From contig NZ_BOVK01000043.1 in assembly GCF_018403685.1 (NCBI RefSeq), forward strand, positions 17,742 to 81,741: 64,000 bases of DNA, written 5' to 3'. Origin of the DNA: Xylanibacillus composti. GTDB lineage: Bacteria; Bacillota; Bacilli; Paenibacillales; K13. Every line of letters begins with the position of its first letter. Position 1 is the first letter of the stretch. The translations under genes were made by a program, and so were the position numbers. Under the pieces are notes generated by a model. That model ran no database searches and was not told the DNA's origin. It saw nothing but the letters and a program-made list of their open reading frames with translations. This document shows, piece after piece, positions 36,667 through 45,514 of this stretch.

Positions 36667-37440
36667 ATGCTGAAATGCAGTCACATTTTGTGCAGGGTGA
36701 ACAATATTGCCGAGGTTGTCCGGGATTTAGAAGCGGAGGGATTTTCCGTCGAATGGGGCAGTGCGCCGGAACGGTCGCTTAACGCCTTGCTGTGGTTTGA
36801 GGAAGGCCCGTTTATTGAATTTTTTCAAATACCGAAGCCGCTTACGGTTCTCATTCCGCCGCTAGGCTTGGTTTATGGACGGGTTGCGGGCAAGCGGTGG
36901 GCTTACTGGTCCCGATCTCCGCAAGGCTGGTGCGATGTTGCGTTGGAACCGGATGAGCGAGAAGGAGCGGGAGCGAAGCGCATACAGGATCTGAAAGCGG
37001 TCAAATCGGCCGTCAACAGGGCGGGAATCTCCACCTCGCGGCTGATTCATGGCAGAAGAACCCGGCCTGACGGATTGAAGGTGAACTATAGTCTGTTTGC
37101 GACGGAGCCGCTAGGCTTGCCATTTGTCGTTTCCGCGTACGATCCTCCCCAGCGCCCTGACCGCATCGAACACCCTAACGGAGCAAGCCGTGTGGAGTGG
37201 GTCAAGATGGGAGTTGCCGAGGAGCATCTGCCATCGTTTCAGACTCTGGTCAATGGAGACCGTTGGCTGAAAGTTGTCCCGTCGCCACAGACGGGGGTGC
37301 TTGAGGTATGTCTCTCCGGCTTGACACATACGCCGGACCCGGGCCGCTTGCATGGCGCTGTATTTGCTACGGCAGCCCCCGGGGCAGAAGCAGGCCAACC
37401 GCAATGGCCGATATACGAAGGAACAGGAGGGATAGATTGA
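36667..37440 (+). CDS. Glyoxalase/VOC-like protein of the siderophore operon
   Basis: About 257 residues. The start LKCSHILCRVNNIAEVVRDLEAEGF and the line ending FFEGPFIEFF-like (ALLWFEEGPFIEFFQIP) resemble glyoxalase-like domains of the VOC superfamily. The metal-binding pattern cannot be confirmed by eye. It starts one base after the reductase-methyltransferase stop, with AGGAAGG, and overlaps the NRPS start by one base, so it is cotranscribed. The function is unknown; ring or linkage tailoring and product protection are both possible. Confidence 0.6.
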   Translation: MLKCSHILCRVNNIAEVVRDLEAEGFSVEWGSAPERSLNALLWFEEGPFIEFFQIPKPLTVLIPPLGLVYGRVAGKRWAYWSRSPQGWCDVALEPDEREGAGAKRIQDLKAVKSAVNRAGISTSRLIHGRRTRPDGLKVNYSLFATEPLGLPFVVSAYDPPQRPDRIEHPNGASRVEWVKMGVAEEHLPSFQTLVNGDRWLKVVPSPQTGVLEVCLSGLTHTPDPGRLHGAVFATAAPGAEAGQPQWPIYEGTGGID

Positions 37441-40400
37441 TGCCGCATCATCTTAAAGTCAACGGCGCCGAGCTGCTTATGCAGCTCCGTCAGGCGGGTA
37501 CGGATGTATGGGAGGAGGACGGGAGGCTGCGTTACCGGGCACGCAAAGATTCGTTCGCAGACAGTGATTTGCAGCTGCTGAAAGCCAATAAGGCGGAGCT
37601 GCTCGAAGCCTTGCGCGCAGAGGCGCGGGCGGCGACGGTTACACCCGACCCGGCGTCCCGGTTTGAACCTTTTCCCCTTACCGATGTGCAGTCGGCTTAT
37701 TTGTTGGGGCGACGCGACCTGTTTGGCTATGGCGGAGTAGCTTGCCACATCTACTTGGAGCTGCATTATCCGGAGCTTGATCCGGAACGAACGGAGACTG
37801 CCTGGAACAGGCTTGTGCAGCGCCATGACATGCTTCGGGCGACAATCGATCCGAACGGACAGCAGCGCGTCATGGAGAGTGTGCCGAAGCTGAAGGTGGC
37901 TTACACCGACCTGCGGGAGCTTCGCGAAGCGCAGGCGAGGCTTGCCGAGATACGTGAGGAGATGGGCCACCGCGTGTACGAGACGGATCGCTGGCCCTTA
38001 TTCGGGATTGGCGTAACCCGCATGAGCGACTGCGCGATTATGCATGTTTCGGTGGATTTTCTGATCGCCGACTGGGCCAGCATCTGGTTGCTATTGGCAG
38101 AGTTTGAGGCGCTGTACAGTGCGCCGGATCGCAGACAGCTGTCCGATCTTCCGCTCAGCTTCCGCGACTATTTGCTCACGGAGCGCGGTTTGAAGGAGAC
38201 TGCTGCCTATGTCCGGGACAAAGATTACTGGCTTGGCCGGATTGACGCCTTGCCGACAGCGCCCGATCTGCCTATGGCGAGACAGCCTGTCGGGGACAGC
38301 GCCGCCCGGTTTCGGCGCCGCCTCCTTCATCTGGACCAAGCGGCCTGGGAAGGGCTCAAGCAGCGCGCGCAAAAGCAAGGGCTGACGCCAACCGCGGCCG
38401 TGCTTGCCGCTTATGCCGCCGTTATCGAGAGGTGGAGCCGGCGCAGCCAGTTTAGTCTCAACCTGACGATGTTGAATCGGCTGCCGCTGCATCCCCAGGT
38501 GCATAACATTGTCGGCGATTTTACATCGGTCAACTTGCTGGCTGTCGATTGGAACGGGGAGAAAACGTTCGGCGAGCAAGCGAAAGCTATGCAGAAACAG
38601 TTGTTCGAGGATCTGGATCACCGCCTGTATTCCGGGGTCGAGGCGATGCGGGAGATTGCGCGTCGGCGAGGCAGAGATGCGGCATTGATGCCAGTGGTGT
38701 TCACCAGCGCGATTGGTCTGGTTGAACCGGGCCAGCCGTTGACGGGCCAAATTGGCGGGTGCGGCATCAGCCAGACGCCGCAAGTCTTCATCGATTGCCA
38801 GGCGATGGACAGCCCGGCGGGCCTTCAGGTCAATTGGGATGTGCGCGAAGGCGTCTTCCCCGACCGAATGGTCGATGATATGTTTGGCTGCTTCGAGGAA
38901 TTGCTGCATGCGCTGGCGGTATCCGATCGACGCTGGGATTCGGTTGAAGCCGTCGCGCTGCCTGCTTGGCAGCTTACGGAACGACAGCGGGTCAATGCGA
39001 CGCAAGCGCCCTTGTCTGCGCGTCCGTTGCACGAGCTGGTGCTGGCACAAGCGGCGAAGGCCCCGGATCGCCCAGCCGTTATCGACAGCACAGGCCAATG
39101 GACGTACGGTGCGCTGATTCAGCAGGCTGCTGCGGTGGCGGATCGGTTAAAGGCGTTGGGCTGCGCCGCTCAGGAGCGGGTTGCTGTCGTGATGGACAAA
39201 AGTGCGCATCAGGTTGCAGCAGTTATTGGAGCATTGGCTGCGGGAGCTGTCTACGTCCCGATTGATCCGAAGCAGCCGGAGCCTCGCCGCATGGCCATGC
39301 TGGAGCAAGCAGACATTCGGTTTGTCTTGACCGCTTCAACGACTCGCCTGCCGTGGCCCAATCATGCGGTCGCCATCGAAGCGGACCGGTTACAGCCTAT
39401 TCCGGCGTATGCGTTCCAGTCCGGAGGCAACCCGGACCTGCCCGCTTATGTGATCTACACTTCCGGCTCGACGGGGCAGCCCAAAGGCGTCGTCATCAGC
39501 CACCGCGCGGCGGGCAACACCATTGCGGATATGAATCGCCGCTTCGGAGTTGGCCCGGAAGACACCGTGCTGGGACTTGCCCAACTGAGCTTTGATCTGT
39601 CTGTTTATGACATCTTCGGCTTGCTATCCGAAGGAGGTACATTGGTCTATCCAAGCGCCGACAGATTGACCGATCCGTCGCATTGGACGGCGCTGATGGC
39701 CGAACATGAAGTCACAGTGTGGAATTCTGTGCCGGCATTGATGCAGATGCTGGTCGCCTATTTGGAATCCGAGCCCCAAGTCATGCTGCCCCGTCTTCGT
39801 CTGGCCTTGCTGTCCGGAGACTGGATTCCCCTTGCCTTGCCGGACCGCCTGATTCGCCGATTGCCCACGGCGCAGGTCATCAGTCTGGGCGGCGCTACGG
39901 AAGCGTCGATTTGGTCGAATTATCATGTATACCAGGGACTTCAACCGGAGTGGCAAAGCATCCCTTACGGGCGACCGCTCGCCAATCAAGGGTTCCGGGT
40001 GCTGGATGCGTCCATGCGCGATTGTCCCGTATGGGCAACCGGGGAGTTGTATATTACCGGGGAGGGCTTGGCCGAGGGGTACTTGGGCGATACCGCAATG
40101 ACACAAAAGCGCTTTTTCCCGCATCCTGCAGACGGTCAGCGGCTTTATCGCACCGGCGATCTGGGCCGTTACTTGCCAGGCGGCGAGATCGAGTTCCTTG
40201 GGCGCGAGGATCACCAGGTCAAGATCCGGGGACACCGAATCGAGCTGGGCGAGATCGAGTCGGCGTTGCTGAAGCATCCTGCCGTTGCGGCCGCCGGGGT
40301 GGTGGCGGATGGCGCGGGCGAGGAGGCATCCTTGCTCGGCGCCGTGGAGCTTGCCCGCAAGCAGGAGCGGAACCAAGCTGTGGAACAAGCCGAGTTCGAT

Positions 40401-42965
40401 AAGCTCGTTGCTGGCATTGACGAGCAGATCGGGGCTTGCGGCGACGGCCTTGCCGAAGCCCAAATCGCTATGGCTGCGGAGCAGCTGGACACAGCCGTTC
40501 TCCACTCGATGCTGGATGCCCTGTTCAAGCTCGGGCTCTTTGCGGGAGGGGAGAAGCACGCGCTATCAGACATTGTAGAGCACGCTGGCATTGATTCCCG
40601 ATTTCGATGGATCGTTCGACGCTGGATTGACATGCTGACGGAAGCCGGCTTGCTGCGTGCGCACCCTGGCGGCCATTACAGTTGTCCAGAGGAGCCGGAT
40701 GCGAGGAGCATAAGCCGATATTGGGAACAAGCCGAGACAGCCTGGACGAACAAGCTGAGCTCGGCAGGCTTCATCGCCTACGTGCGGAGCAATGCCGAAC
40801 GGCTGCCGGAGCTGCTGGGCGGACGACAGGACCCTGTTGCGCTGCTGTTTCCCGAAGGCAAGCTTGATCTGGTTCGCTCCTTGTACGTCGATCATCTCAT
40901 GGCAGGGTATCTTAACCGCTGCATATGTGCGCTTCTCCAGCGCATCGCGCAGCACGACTCAGGAAGACCGCTGCGGATTCTGGAGGTCGGCGCCGGTACG
41001 GGGGCCACTACGGCCAACGTATTGAACGCATTGGAAGGAATCGAGGTGGAATATTGGTTTACGGATGTGTCCTCGTTCTTTATTCCGGGGGCCAAGGCCC
41101 GCTTCGGCCAATTCCCGGGTATCCGTTTCGGTCTGTTCGATGTGGATCGGGATTACCGGGAGCAGGGACTTGCGCCTAACAGCTTTGACGTTGTGCTCGC
41201 GGCCGGTGTGCTGGAGAATGCCCGTGACATTCCGGCTAGCTTGAGCCGCTTGGCCGAACTGATTTGTCCTGGCGGCTGGCTTGTCTTCACGGAACCGACT
41301 GCGGAGCATGCTTGGATCATGGCTTCTCAGGCGTTCATGATGACAGAACCGGGCGATCGTCTGCGCATCCGCTCGTCTTATTTGAATCGCGACGGTTGGC
41401 TGCAGTTGCTGCAGGAATACGGAGACGAACCGATTTTGTCTTTGCCTGCGGAGCAGCACAAACTGTCAGTGCTGGGCTTCCATCTGTTCGCAAAACGTAT
41501 GAAACAGGACAGGGCTCAGGTCAGCGTGCGGGAACTGGAGGATTACCTCTCGCTGCATCTGCCGGCTTCGATGCTGCCGTCCCACTTGCAGCTCGTCGAT
41601 GCGCTGCCGTTAACGGGCAACGGCAAGCTGGATCGCCGCAAGCTGCAGACGTGGCGCCCGAAACCAACGCTAGAGCATGCAGCCGCTGGCAGCGGCGAGG
41701 AAAGCGCGGACGCGCTGGAAGTCCGGCTTGCGGCGATTTGGTCGGAGGCGTTGGGGATTCCCGGCATCGGCAGATCGCAAAGCTTCTATGAGCTGGGGGC
41801 CGATTCGCTCATTATGGCGCAAGTAGCCGGGAAGCTGCGCGACAAGCTTGCCGAGGAACCAGGGCAAGGGGAGATTCCCTATGACGCGTTGCTCAGGCAG
41901 ATGCTGAATTACCCGACGGTCGCCGCGCTGGCAGCATTCATCCGTTCCCATAGCCGAGAATACGAACAGAAACACGAAGCCTCACCGGCGAATGCGGCTG
42001 AAGGGTCAAGCAATGCTGTGCTCACACCATATGGAGGCGGGGAGACTGGGCCGCTCCGGGTTGTCTTCCATGCGGGTCTGGGCACAATGAATTGCTTTCA
42101 ATTGCTCCTGGAGCGCTTGAATGCTCAACAATTGGGACCTGTCATTGGCATAACTGTGGCGGATACGGAGAAATACTGCGCCATCGAACCGTCCGAACTC
42201 ATCGAGCAAATTGCCGAAGATTACACCGCGCGCTTGTTGGAAGGCGGACATCGGCGCATGCAGCTTATCGGCTATTGCTTGGGCGGGTTAATCGCCATTG
42301 AAGTGGCAAGACGCCTCGTGGAGAGAGGCGTCCTCCTGGACGATCTCGTGTTGATCGACAGCCACCCTGTGCTGTTCGATATCGACGATGACATCGCCAT
42401 CGAGTCATTGTTTCTCCCTAACTTGAATACTTCCATCCAGGAAGCCGGCTTCGGCGATGCGGATGCCGACGAAATCGTGCGCGGGCTGCTGCATATTTTC
42501 GAAAAGAACAATAGAAGCATTCCGCAAGGTTCTTCCTGCGCCATTGGGGGAGATGCGGGTCTGGACAAAGTGGGGGAACTGTTTCGCAATCTGGCGGCTG
42601 TCAGCATGCGGGAACGCTTCGCGGCATATGTCGGCGCGATTGAGAAGGCGACCGGAGAGCAAATGCCAGTTGAGATGGCGGAAGGATTGTTCCGGCTGTA
42701 CCGCCAAAGCTTTAAGGCTGCCCGATTTACCCCTCCGCCATATATGGGGAATATTCGATTTTTGTTGGCGGCAGAGCCGTTCAGCTTTTTGCCCGGTACG
42801 GAGTACATGACGCTGGATTTCTGGCGGGACATTTGCCTTGGCGAATTGGAAGTGACTGAAGTTGCGGGCAATCACTTTAGCTGTATTGAAGAGGAGCACA
42901 ATGCAACTGGCGTTGCCGAGCTGATCTTGAAGCCGCTTGTCAAGCGCGGATCGGGAATGTTCTGA
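37440..42965 (+). CDS. Terminal siderophore NRPS module: docking-Cy-A(MT)-PCP-TE
   Basis: 1841 residues, PchF-like. Residues 1-60 look like a TubC-type N-terminal docking domain (LLMQLRQAGTDVWEEDGRLR, then KANKAELLEAL). Cy3 follows (FPLTDVQSAYL near 78; DFLIADWAS gives DxxxxDxxS), then A3 (TSGSTG near 674), whose pocket reads D-L-Y-N-L-S-L-I-W, the Cys code. A stuffed methyltransferase (about 955-1355) has an intact SAM motif, ILEVGAGTGATT near 1180. The PCP has GADSL (Ser1456), and a thioesterase ends the protein. The TE nucleophile motif is GYCLGG, placing Cys1613 where Ser is usual. ATG at 37440 overlaps the previous stop, with GGAGGG upstream. It would add, cyclise and probably methylate the third cysteine and release the product. 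Confidence 0.92.
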   Translation: MPHHLKVNGAELLMQLRQAGTDVWEEDGRLRYRARKDSFADSDLQLLKANKAELLEALRAEARAATVTPDPASRFEPFPLTDVQSAYLLGRRDLFGYGGVACHIYLELHYPELDPERTETAWNRLVQRHDMLRATIDPNGQQRVMESVPKLKVAYTDLRELREAQARLAEIREEMGHRVYETDRWPLFGIGVTRMSDCAIMHVSVDFLIADWASIWLLLAEFEALYSAPDRRQLSDLPLSFRDYLLTERGLKETAAYVRDKDYWLGRIDALPTAPDLPMARQPVGDSAARFRRRLLHLDQAAWEGLKQRAQKQGLTPTAAVLAAYAAVIERWSRRSQFSLNLTMLNRLPLHPQVHNIVGDFTSVNLLAVDWNGEKTFGEQAKAMQKQLFEDLDHRLYSGVEAMREIARRRGRDAALMPVVFTSAIGLVEPGQPLTGQIGGCGISQTPQVFIDCQAMDSPAGLQVNWDVREGVFPDRMVDDMFGCFEELLHALAVSDRRWDSVEAVALPAWQLTERQRVNATQAPLSARPLHELVLAQAAKAPDRPAVIDSTGQWTYGALIQQAAAVADRLKALGCAAQERVAVVMDKSAHQVAAVIGALAAGAVYVPIDPKQPEPRRMAMLEQADIRFVLTASTTRLPWPNHAVAIEADRLQPIPAYAFQSGGNPDLPAYVIYTSGSTGQPKGVVISHRAAGNTIADMNRRFGVGPEDTVLGLAQLSFDLSVYDIFGLLSEGGTLVYPSADRLTDPSHWTALMAEHEVTVWNSVPALMQMLVAYLESEPQVMLPRLRLALLSGDWIPLALPDRLIRRLPTAQVISLGGATEASIWSNYHVYQGLQPEWQSIPYGRPLANQGFRVLDASMRDCPVWATGELYITGEGLAEGYLGDTAMTQKRFFPHPADGQRLYRTGDLGRYLPGGEIEFLGREDHQVKIRGHRIELGEIESALLKHPAVAAAGVVADGAGEEASLLGAVELARKQERNQAVEQAEFDKLVAGIDEQIGACGDGLAEAQIAMAAEQLDTAVLHSMLDALFKLGLFAGGEKHALSDIVEHAGIDSRFRWIVRRWIDMLTEAGLLRAHPGGHYSCPEEPDARSISRYWEQAETAWTNKLSSAGFIAYVRSNAERLPELLGGRQDPVALLFPEGKLDLVRSLYVDHLMAGYLNRCICALLQRIAQHDSGRPLRILEVGAGTGATTANVLNALEGIEVEYWFTDVSSFFIPGAKARFGQFPGIRFGLFDVDRDYREQGLAPNSFDVVLAAGVLENARDIPASLSRLAELICPGGWLVFTEPTAEHAWIMASQAFMMTEPGDRLRIRSSYLNRDGWLQLLQEYGDEPILSLPAEQHKLSVLGFHLFAKRMKQDRAQVSVRELEDYLSLHLPASMLPSHLQLVDALPLTGNGKLDRRKLQTWRPKPTLEHAAAGSGEESADALEVRLAAIWSEALGIPGIGRSQSFYELGADSLIMAQVAGKLRDKLAEEPGQGEIPYDALLRQMLNYPTVAALAAFIRSHSREYEQKHEASPANAAEGSSNAVLTPYGGGETGPLRVVFHAGLGTMNCFQLLLERLNAQQLGPVIGITVADTEKYCAIEPSELIEQIAEDYTARLLEGGHRRMQLIGYCLGGLIAIEVARRLVERGVLLDDLVLIDSHPVLFDIDDDIAIESLFLPNLNTSIQEAGFGDADADEIVRGLLHIFEKNNRSIPQGSSCAIGGDAGLDKVGELFRNLAAVSMRERFAAYVGAIEKATGEQMPVEMAEGLFRLYRQSFKAARFTPPPYMGNIRFLLAAEPFSFLPGTEYMTLDFWRDICLGELEVTEVAGNHFSCIEEEHNATGVAELILKPLVKRGSGMF

Positions 42966-42972
42966 AGCTGAA

Positions 42973-43025
42973 AGAGGGGCAAGGCGCTCTTCCGCAAGGG
43001 AGAGACGCTAATTGCCCTTTTTTTT
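42973..43025 (+). terminator. Rho-independent terminator of the siderophore operon
   Basis: GGGCAAGGCGCTCTTCC pairs with GGGAGAGACGCTAATTGCCC, followed by T8. It lies just after the terminal NRPS stop. Confidence 0.85.
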
Positions 43026-43060
43026 CGTCAAGCGCAACTGGCGGAAGCCTCATCCGTTGG

Positions 43061-43106
43061 AAAAGCCGCCCCCCTTGTCTGAAGGACAAGAGGAACGGCT
43101 TTTTGT
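43061..43106. terminator. Second hairpin between convergent genes
   Basis: AAAGCCG..CTTGTC-TGAAG-GACAAG..CGGCTTTTT. It lies between the siderophore operon and the convergent lamin-tail gene and could serve both directions. The rest of 42966-43255 holds no gene. Confidence 0.65.
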
Positions 43107-43255
43107 AGCATATGGCCTGCATGGCGGCAGCCGGACGGGAATGGTTATGCAATATGCCCGGAACGATGTTCAGGCGACAAGCTGCAACAAGGCTGGTGCA
43201 GATGCGCACGCAAATCCGGTGCGAATCCATCACTGCCGCCGCAACCATGGATGCG

Positions 43256-45388
43256 CTAGTTCAAGATTTCGAAGTCATCGACATTCAAGCGCTGGCCGGA
43301 CGGGCCGGTGACATGGATGCGGAAGCGGACAGGAGAGGATTCGTTCACCGTGATCGTATGAGCGGTCAGCGTAGAAGTCGCGGCAGCGGCAGATGTTACA
43401 TGGGTCCAAGAGGCTCCGCCGTTGGTCGACTTTTGCAGCTGCCAGGCGGCGCTCGAGTCATTGCCGAAATTGGCTACCTGCAGCCTGACGCTGCCAGCTC
43501 CGTTCACATCGAAGTTCATGCCAAGGGTGCCGGTTGCCCGAATGCGAACAGCCTGGGAGCCGTTTTTGCGATCGGTTGCCAAATTTCCGATAAGGGCATT
43601 ATGGAACGCCCAGCTGCCCGAATCCAGGCTCACATTGCCGTCTGCATATGCGCCCTTTGCGCCGTTCTCGAACGATTCTGTCCATATTGCACTAGCGGGC
43701 GGATTGACCGTATGCGAGCCTAGATACGTATATGTGTTTTGCGGATAAACATGCCATTCATTGGCTTGGTAAGCCGTTCTGCCGGATGTGACCGATTCTT
43801 TGCGGACGAGTGTCTGGTTTTCCCCGAAGACGGTTCCTTCCACACCGACGACATCGACAGACGAGCCGTTCTTCTTCAGTGTGACGACATCGTCGCCATT
43901 GTAGACAATGCTGCCAGTAGTTTGATCGGCCACGGAGAGGATTGCCGGAGCAGCGCTGGCGTGCGCCAGAACAAAAACCTCGCCATGCGCAAGCTGTCCG
44001 CTCAAGGCAATTTCCGTTGCTGTATTGGACTGGGCGATCGTGTAGGCGGACAGATCGACTGTTGCGCCAGTGCCGTTGTAAATTTCCAAAGCTTTGTTGT
44101 AGCTGGAACCTTCGATATATTCGGAGATGAACAAGTCGTTCGTTTCTTCGCCGATGACCGGACCGCCCGTATCATGGCAGGCCGGGTCATATCCATAGGA
44201 GCCGGGCTTGAATGTGCAGTTGTCCCACCATTTGTAACCGGCTGCCGGTGCAGCCCAAGGCTCGGGCTGGGGCTCGGTCGATGCAGACGGCTCCTCCATG
44301 GGCAGCAATGTCGTCGGGGAGTCCAGTTGAAGCCCAGGCACATCGGCCAGCTTCGTATAGCTCTCCTGTTCGGCCAGCCAGTTGATGATGTTGACGAGAA
44401 GGACGGCATCATCTTGCTCCGAGAACCCGTCGTAGGTTCGCTTGGCAGCGCCAGTCTCTTCACGCACATACTTCGGAGTAATGTCTTCGACCGGAGAGGA
44501 GTCGCCGATGAATGCGGCTTTGCCTGCGCCAACCTTGGCGATGGCTGCATACGGTCCTTCGTCAATGCCGCCGCCTTCATATACGCCCTGATCTACGGCG
44601 AAATTCCATGCCGCGTTGGTGGGAGGCAGATATACAATGCCCTTCGCTTTCTCTGGATCGAGGATGGCTAGCGTGGAGCCGGCGTGCATCGCAACAGCGG
44701 AGACGCCGTCCGTAATGCCGAATGATTGGGAGGGGGGAACGATGTGGTTCGCCGTAACATCGCCAATCGCATTATAGCGGAAGCGGACGCCGAAGTTTTC
44801 GCCGAGCCAGTCGGAGCTGGTTACATCTTGCATGGCGAAGGAATTTCGCTCTTCCAGACTCATGCCTTGTGCAGGATCGTGCCAAGCTCCGCGGCGGTAT
44901 CCGTTGAAAATTTCGGAGGCGTCCCAGCGGTTTTTGTTGCGGTCGGCATTGTAGTGGTCGGAGATGAAGAAGATGCTTCCGCCGTTATGCACATAGTTCA
45001 GCATGGCTGCTTGTTCGGAGGTTTTGTAAGGAACGTTCGCCTCCGGGATCACAAAAACATCATATTGAGCTAAATCGCTCAGTGTAATCGGTGTTTCCTT
45101 TCTCAACTCGGCTACGAAATAGCCTTCTGCGGCCAGCGCCCCGGCAAAGTCGGAGAAGGCGCCGTCAATGACCCAATCAGCCGCTCCAGCGGTCTGTCCG
45201 TGCGTATTGTCGAACAGGACAGATTTGCCGTTCGGGATGCCGGTCGGGTGCAGCACGGGCGCCGGATCCCAAGGTCCTTCGGCATGGGAAGGGACTATGC
45301 CCACGACTGTTGCGAGCATGGCGATTGCGAGTAGGATCGCAAGTGCCAGCTTGCCGGTTTGCTTCACTCCACTGTGAAATGCGTACAT
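43256..45388 (-). CDS. Secreted multidomain protein with GATase-like and lamin-tail domains
   Basis: About 710 residues with a typical signal peptide (LALAILLAIAMLATVVGIVPSHA). Residues about 40-330 form a domain like bacterial DUF4350/ThuA-type glutamine-amidotransferase folds (SVLFDNTHGQTAGAADWVID, YDVFVIPEAN, GGSIFFISDHYNADRNK). Residues about 420-550 look like a lamin-tail domain (DLFISEYIEGSSYNKALEIYN), often found on secreted nucleases and surface proteins. The C-terminal 150 residues are a beta-sandwich-like module. A nuclease domain is not apparent. ATG at 45388 (or TTG at 45391) follows GGGAGG. Function unknown. Confidence 0.7.
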   Translation of the reverse strand: MYAFHSGVKQTGKLALAILLAIAMLATVVGIVPSHAEGPWDPAPVLHPTGIPNGKSVLFDNTHGQTAGAADWVIDGAFSDFAGALAAEGYFVAELRKETPITLSDLAQYDVFVIPEANVPYKTSEQAAMLNYVHNGGSIFFISDHYNADRNKNRWDASEIFNGYRRGAWHDPAQGMSLEERNSFAMQDVTSSDWLGENFGVRFRYNAIGDVTANHIVPPSQSFGITDGVSAVAMHAGSTLAILDPEKAKGIVYLPPTNAAWNFAVDQGVYEGGGIDEGPYAAIAKVGAGKAAFIGDSSPVEDITPKYVREETGAAKRTYDGFSEQDDAVLLVNIINWLAEQESYTKLADVPGLQLDSPTTLLPMEEPSASTEPQPEPWAAPAAGYKWWDNCTFKPGSYGYDPACHDTGGPVIGEETNDLFISEYIEGSSYNKALEIYNGTGATVDLSAYTIAQSNTATEIALSGQLAHGEVFVLAHASAAPAILSVADQTTGSIVYNGDDVVTLKKNGSSVDVVGVEGTVFGENQTLVRKESVTSGRTAYQANEWHVYPQNTYTYLGSHTVNPPASAIWTESFENGAKGAYADGNVSLDSGSWAFHNALIGNLATDRKNGSQAVRIRATGTLGMNFDVNGAGSVRLQVANFGNDSSAAWQLQKSTNGGASWTHVTSAAAATSTLTAHTITVNESSPVRFRIHVTGPSGQRLNVDDFEILN

Positions 45389-45514
45389 CAACTTGATTCC
45401 TCCCTTATAAGGTTGTTGGCCTCTGTATGGAGGAGGCCAACCCCAGTCTAGCACAGGATTGGCCTTAGTGATGTTAAGATATTTTGTTATCCTTGTAAAG
45501 AATGGATGAAGATG

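Noticed and set aside
11419..42965. A phosphopantetheinyl transferase gene for the NRPS
   Set aside because: I looked for an Sfp-like protein in the locus and found none; it must be supplied from elsewhere.
24170..42965. A polyketide synthase segment as in yersiniabactin
   Set aside because: No ketosynthase or acyltransferase motif is present; all insertions are methyltransferase-like.
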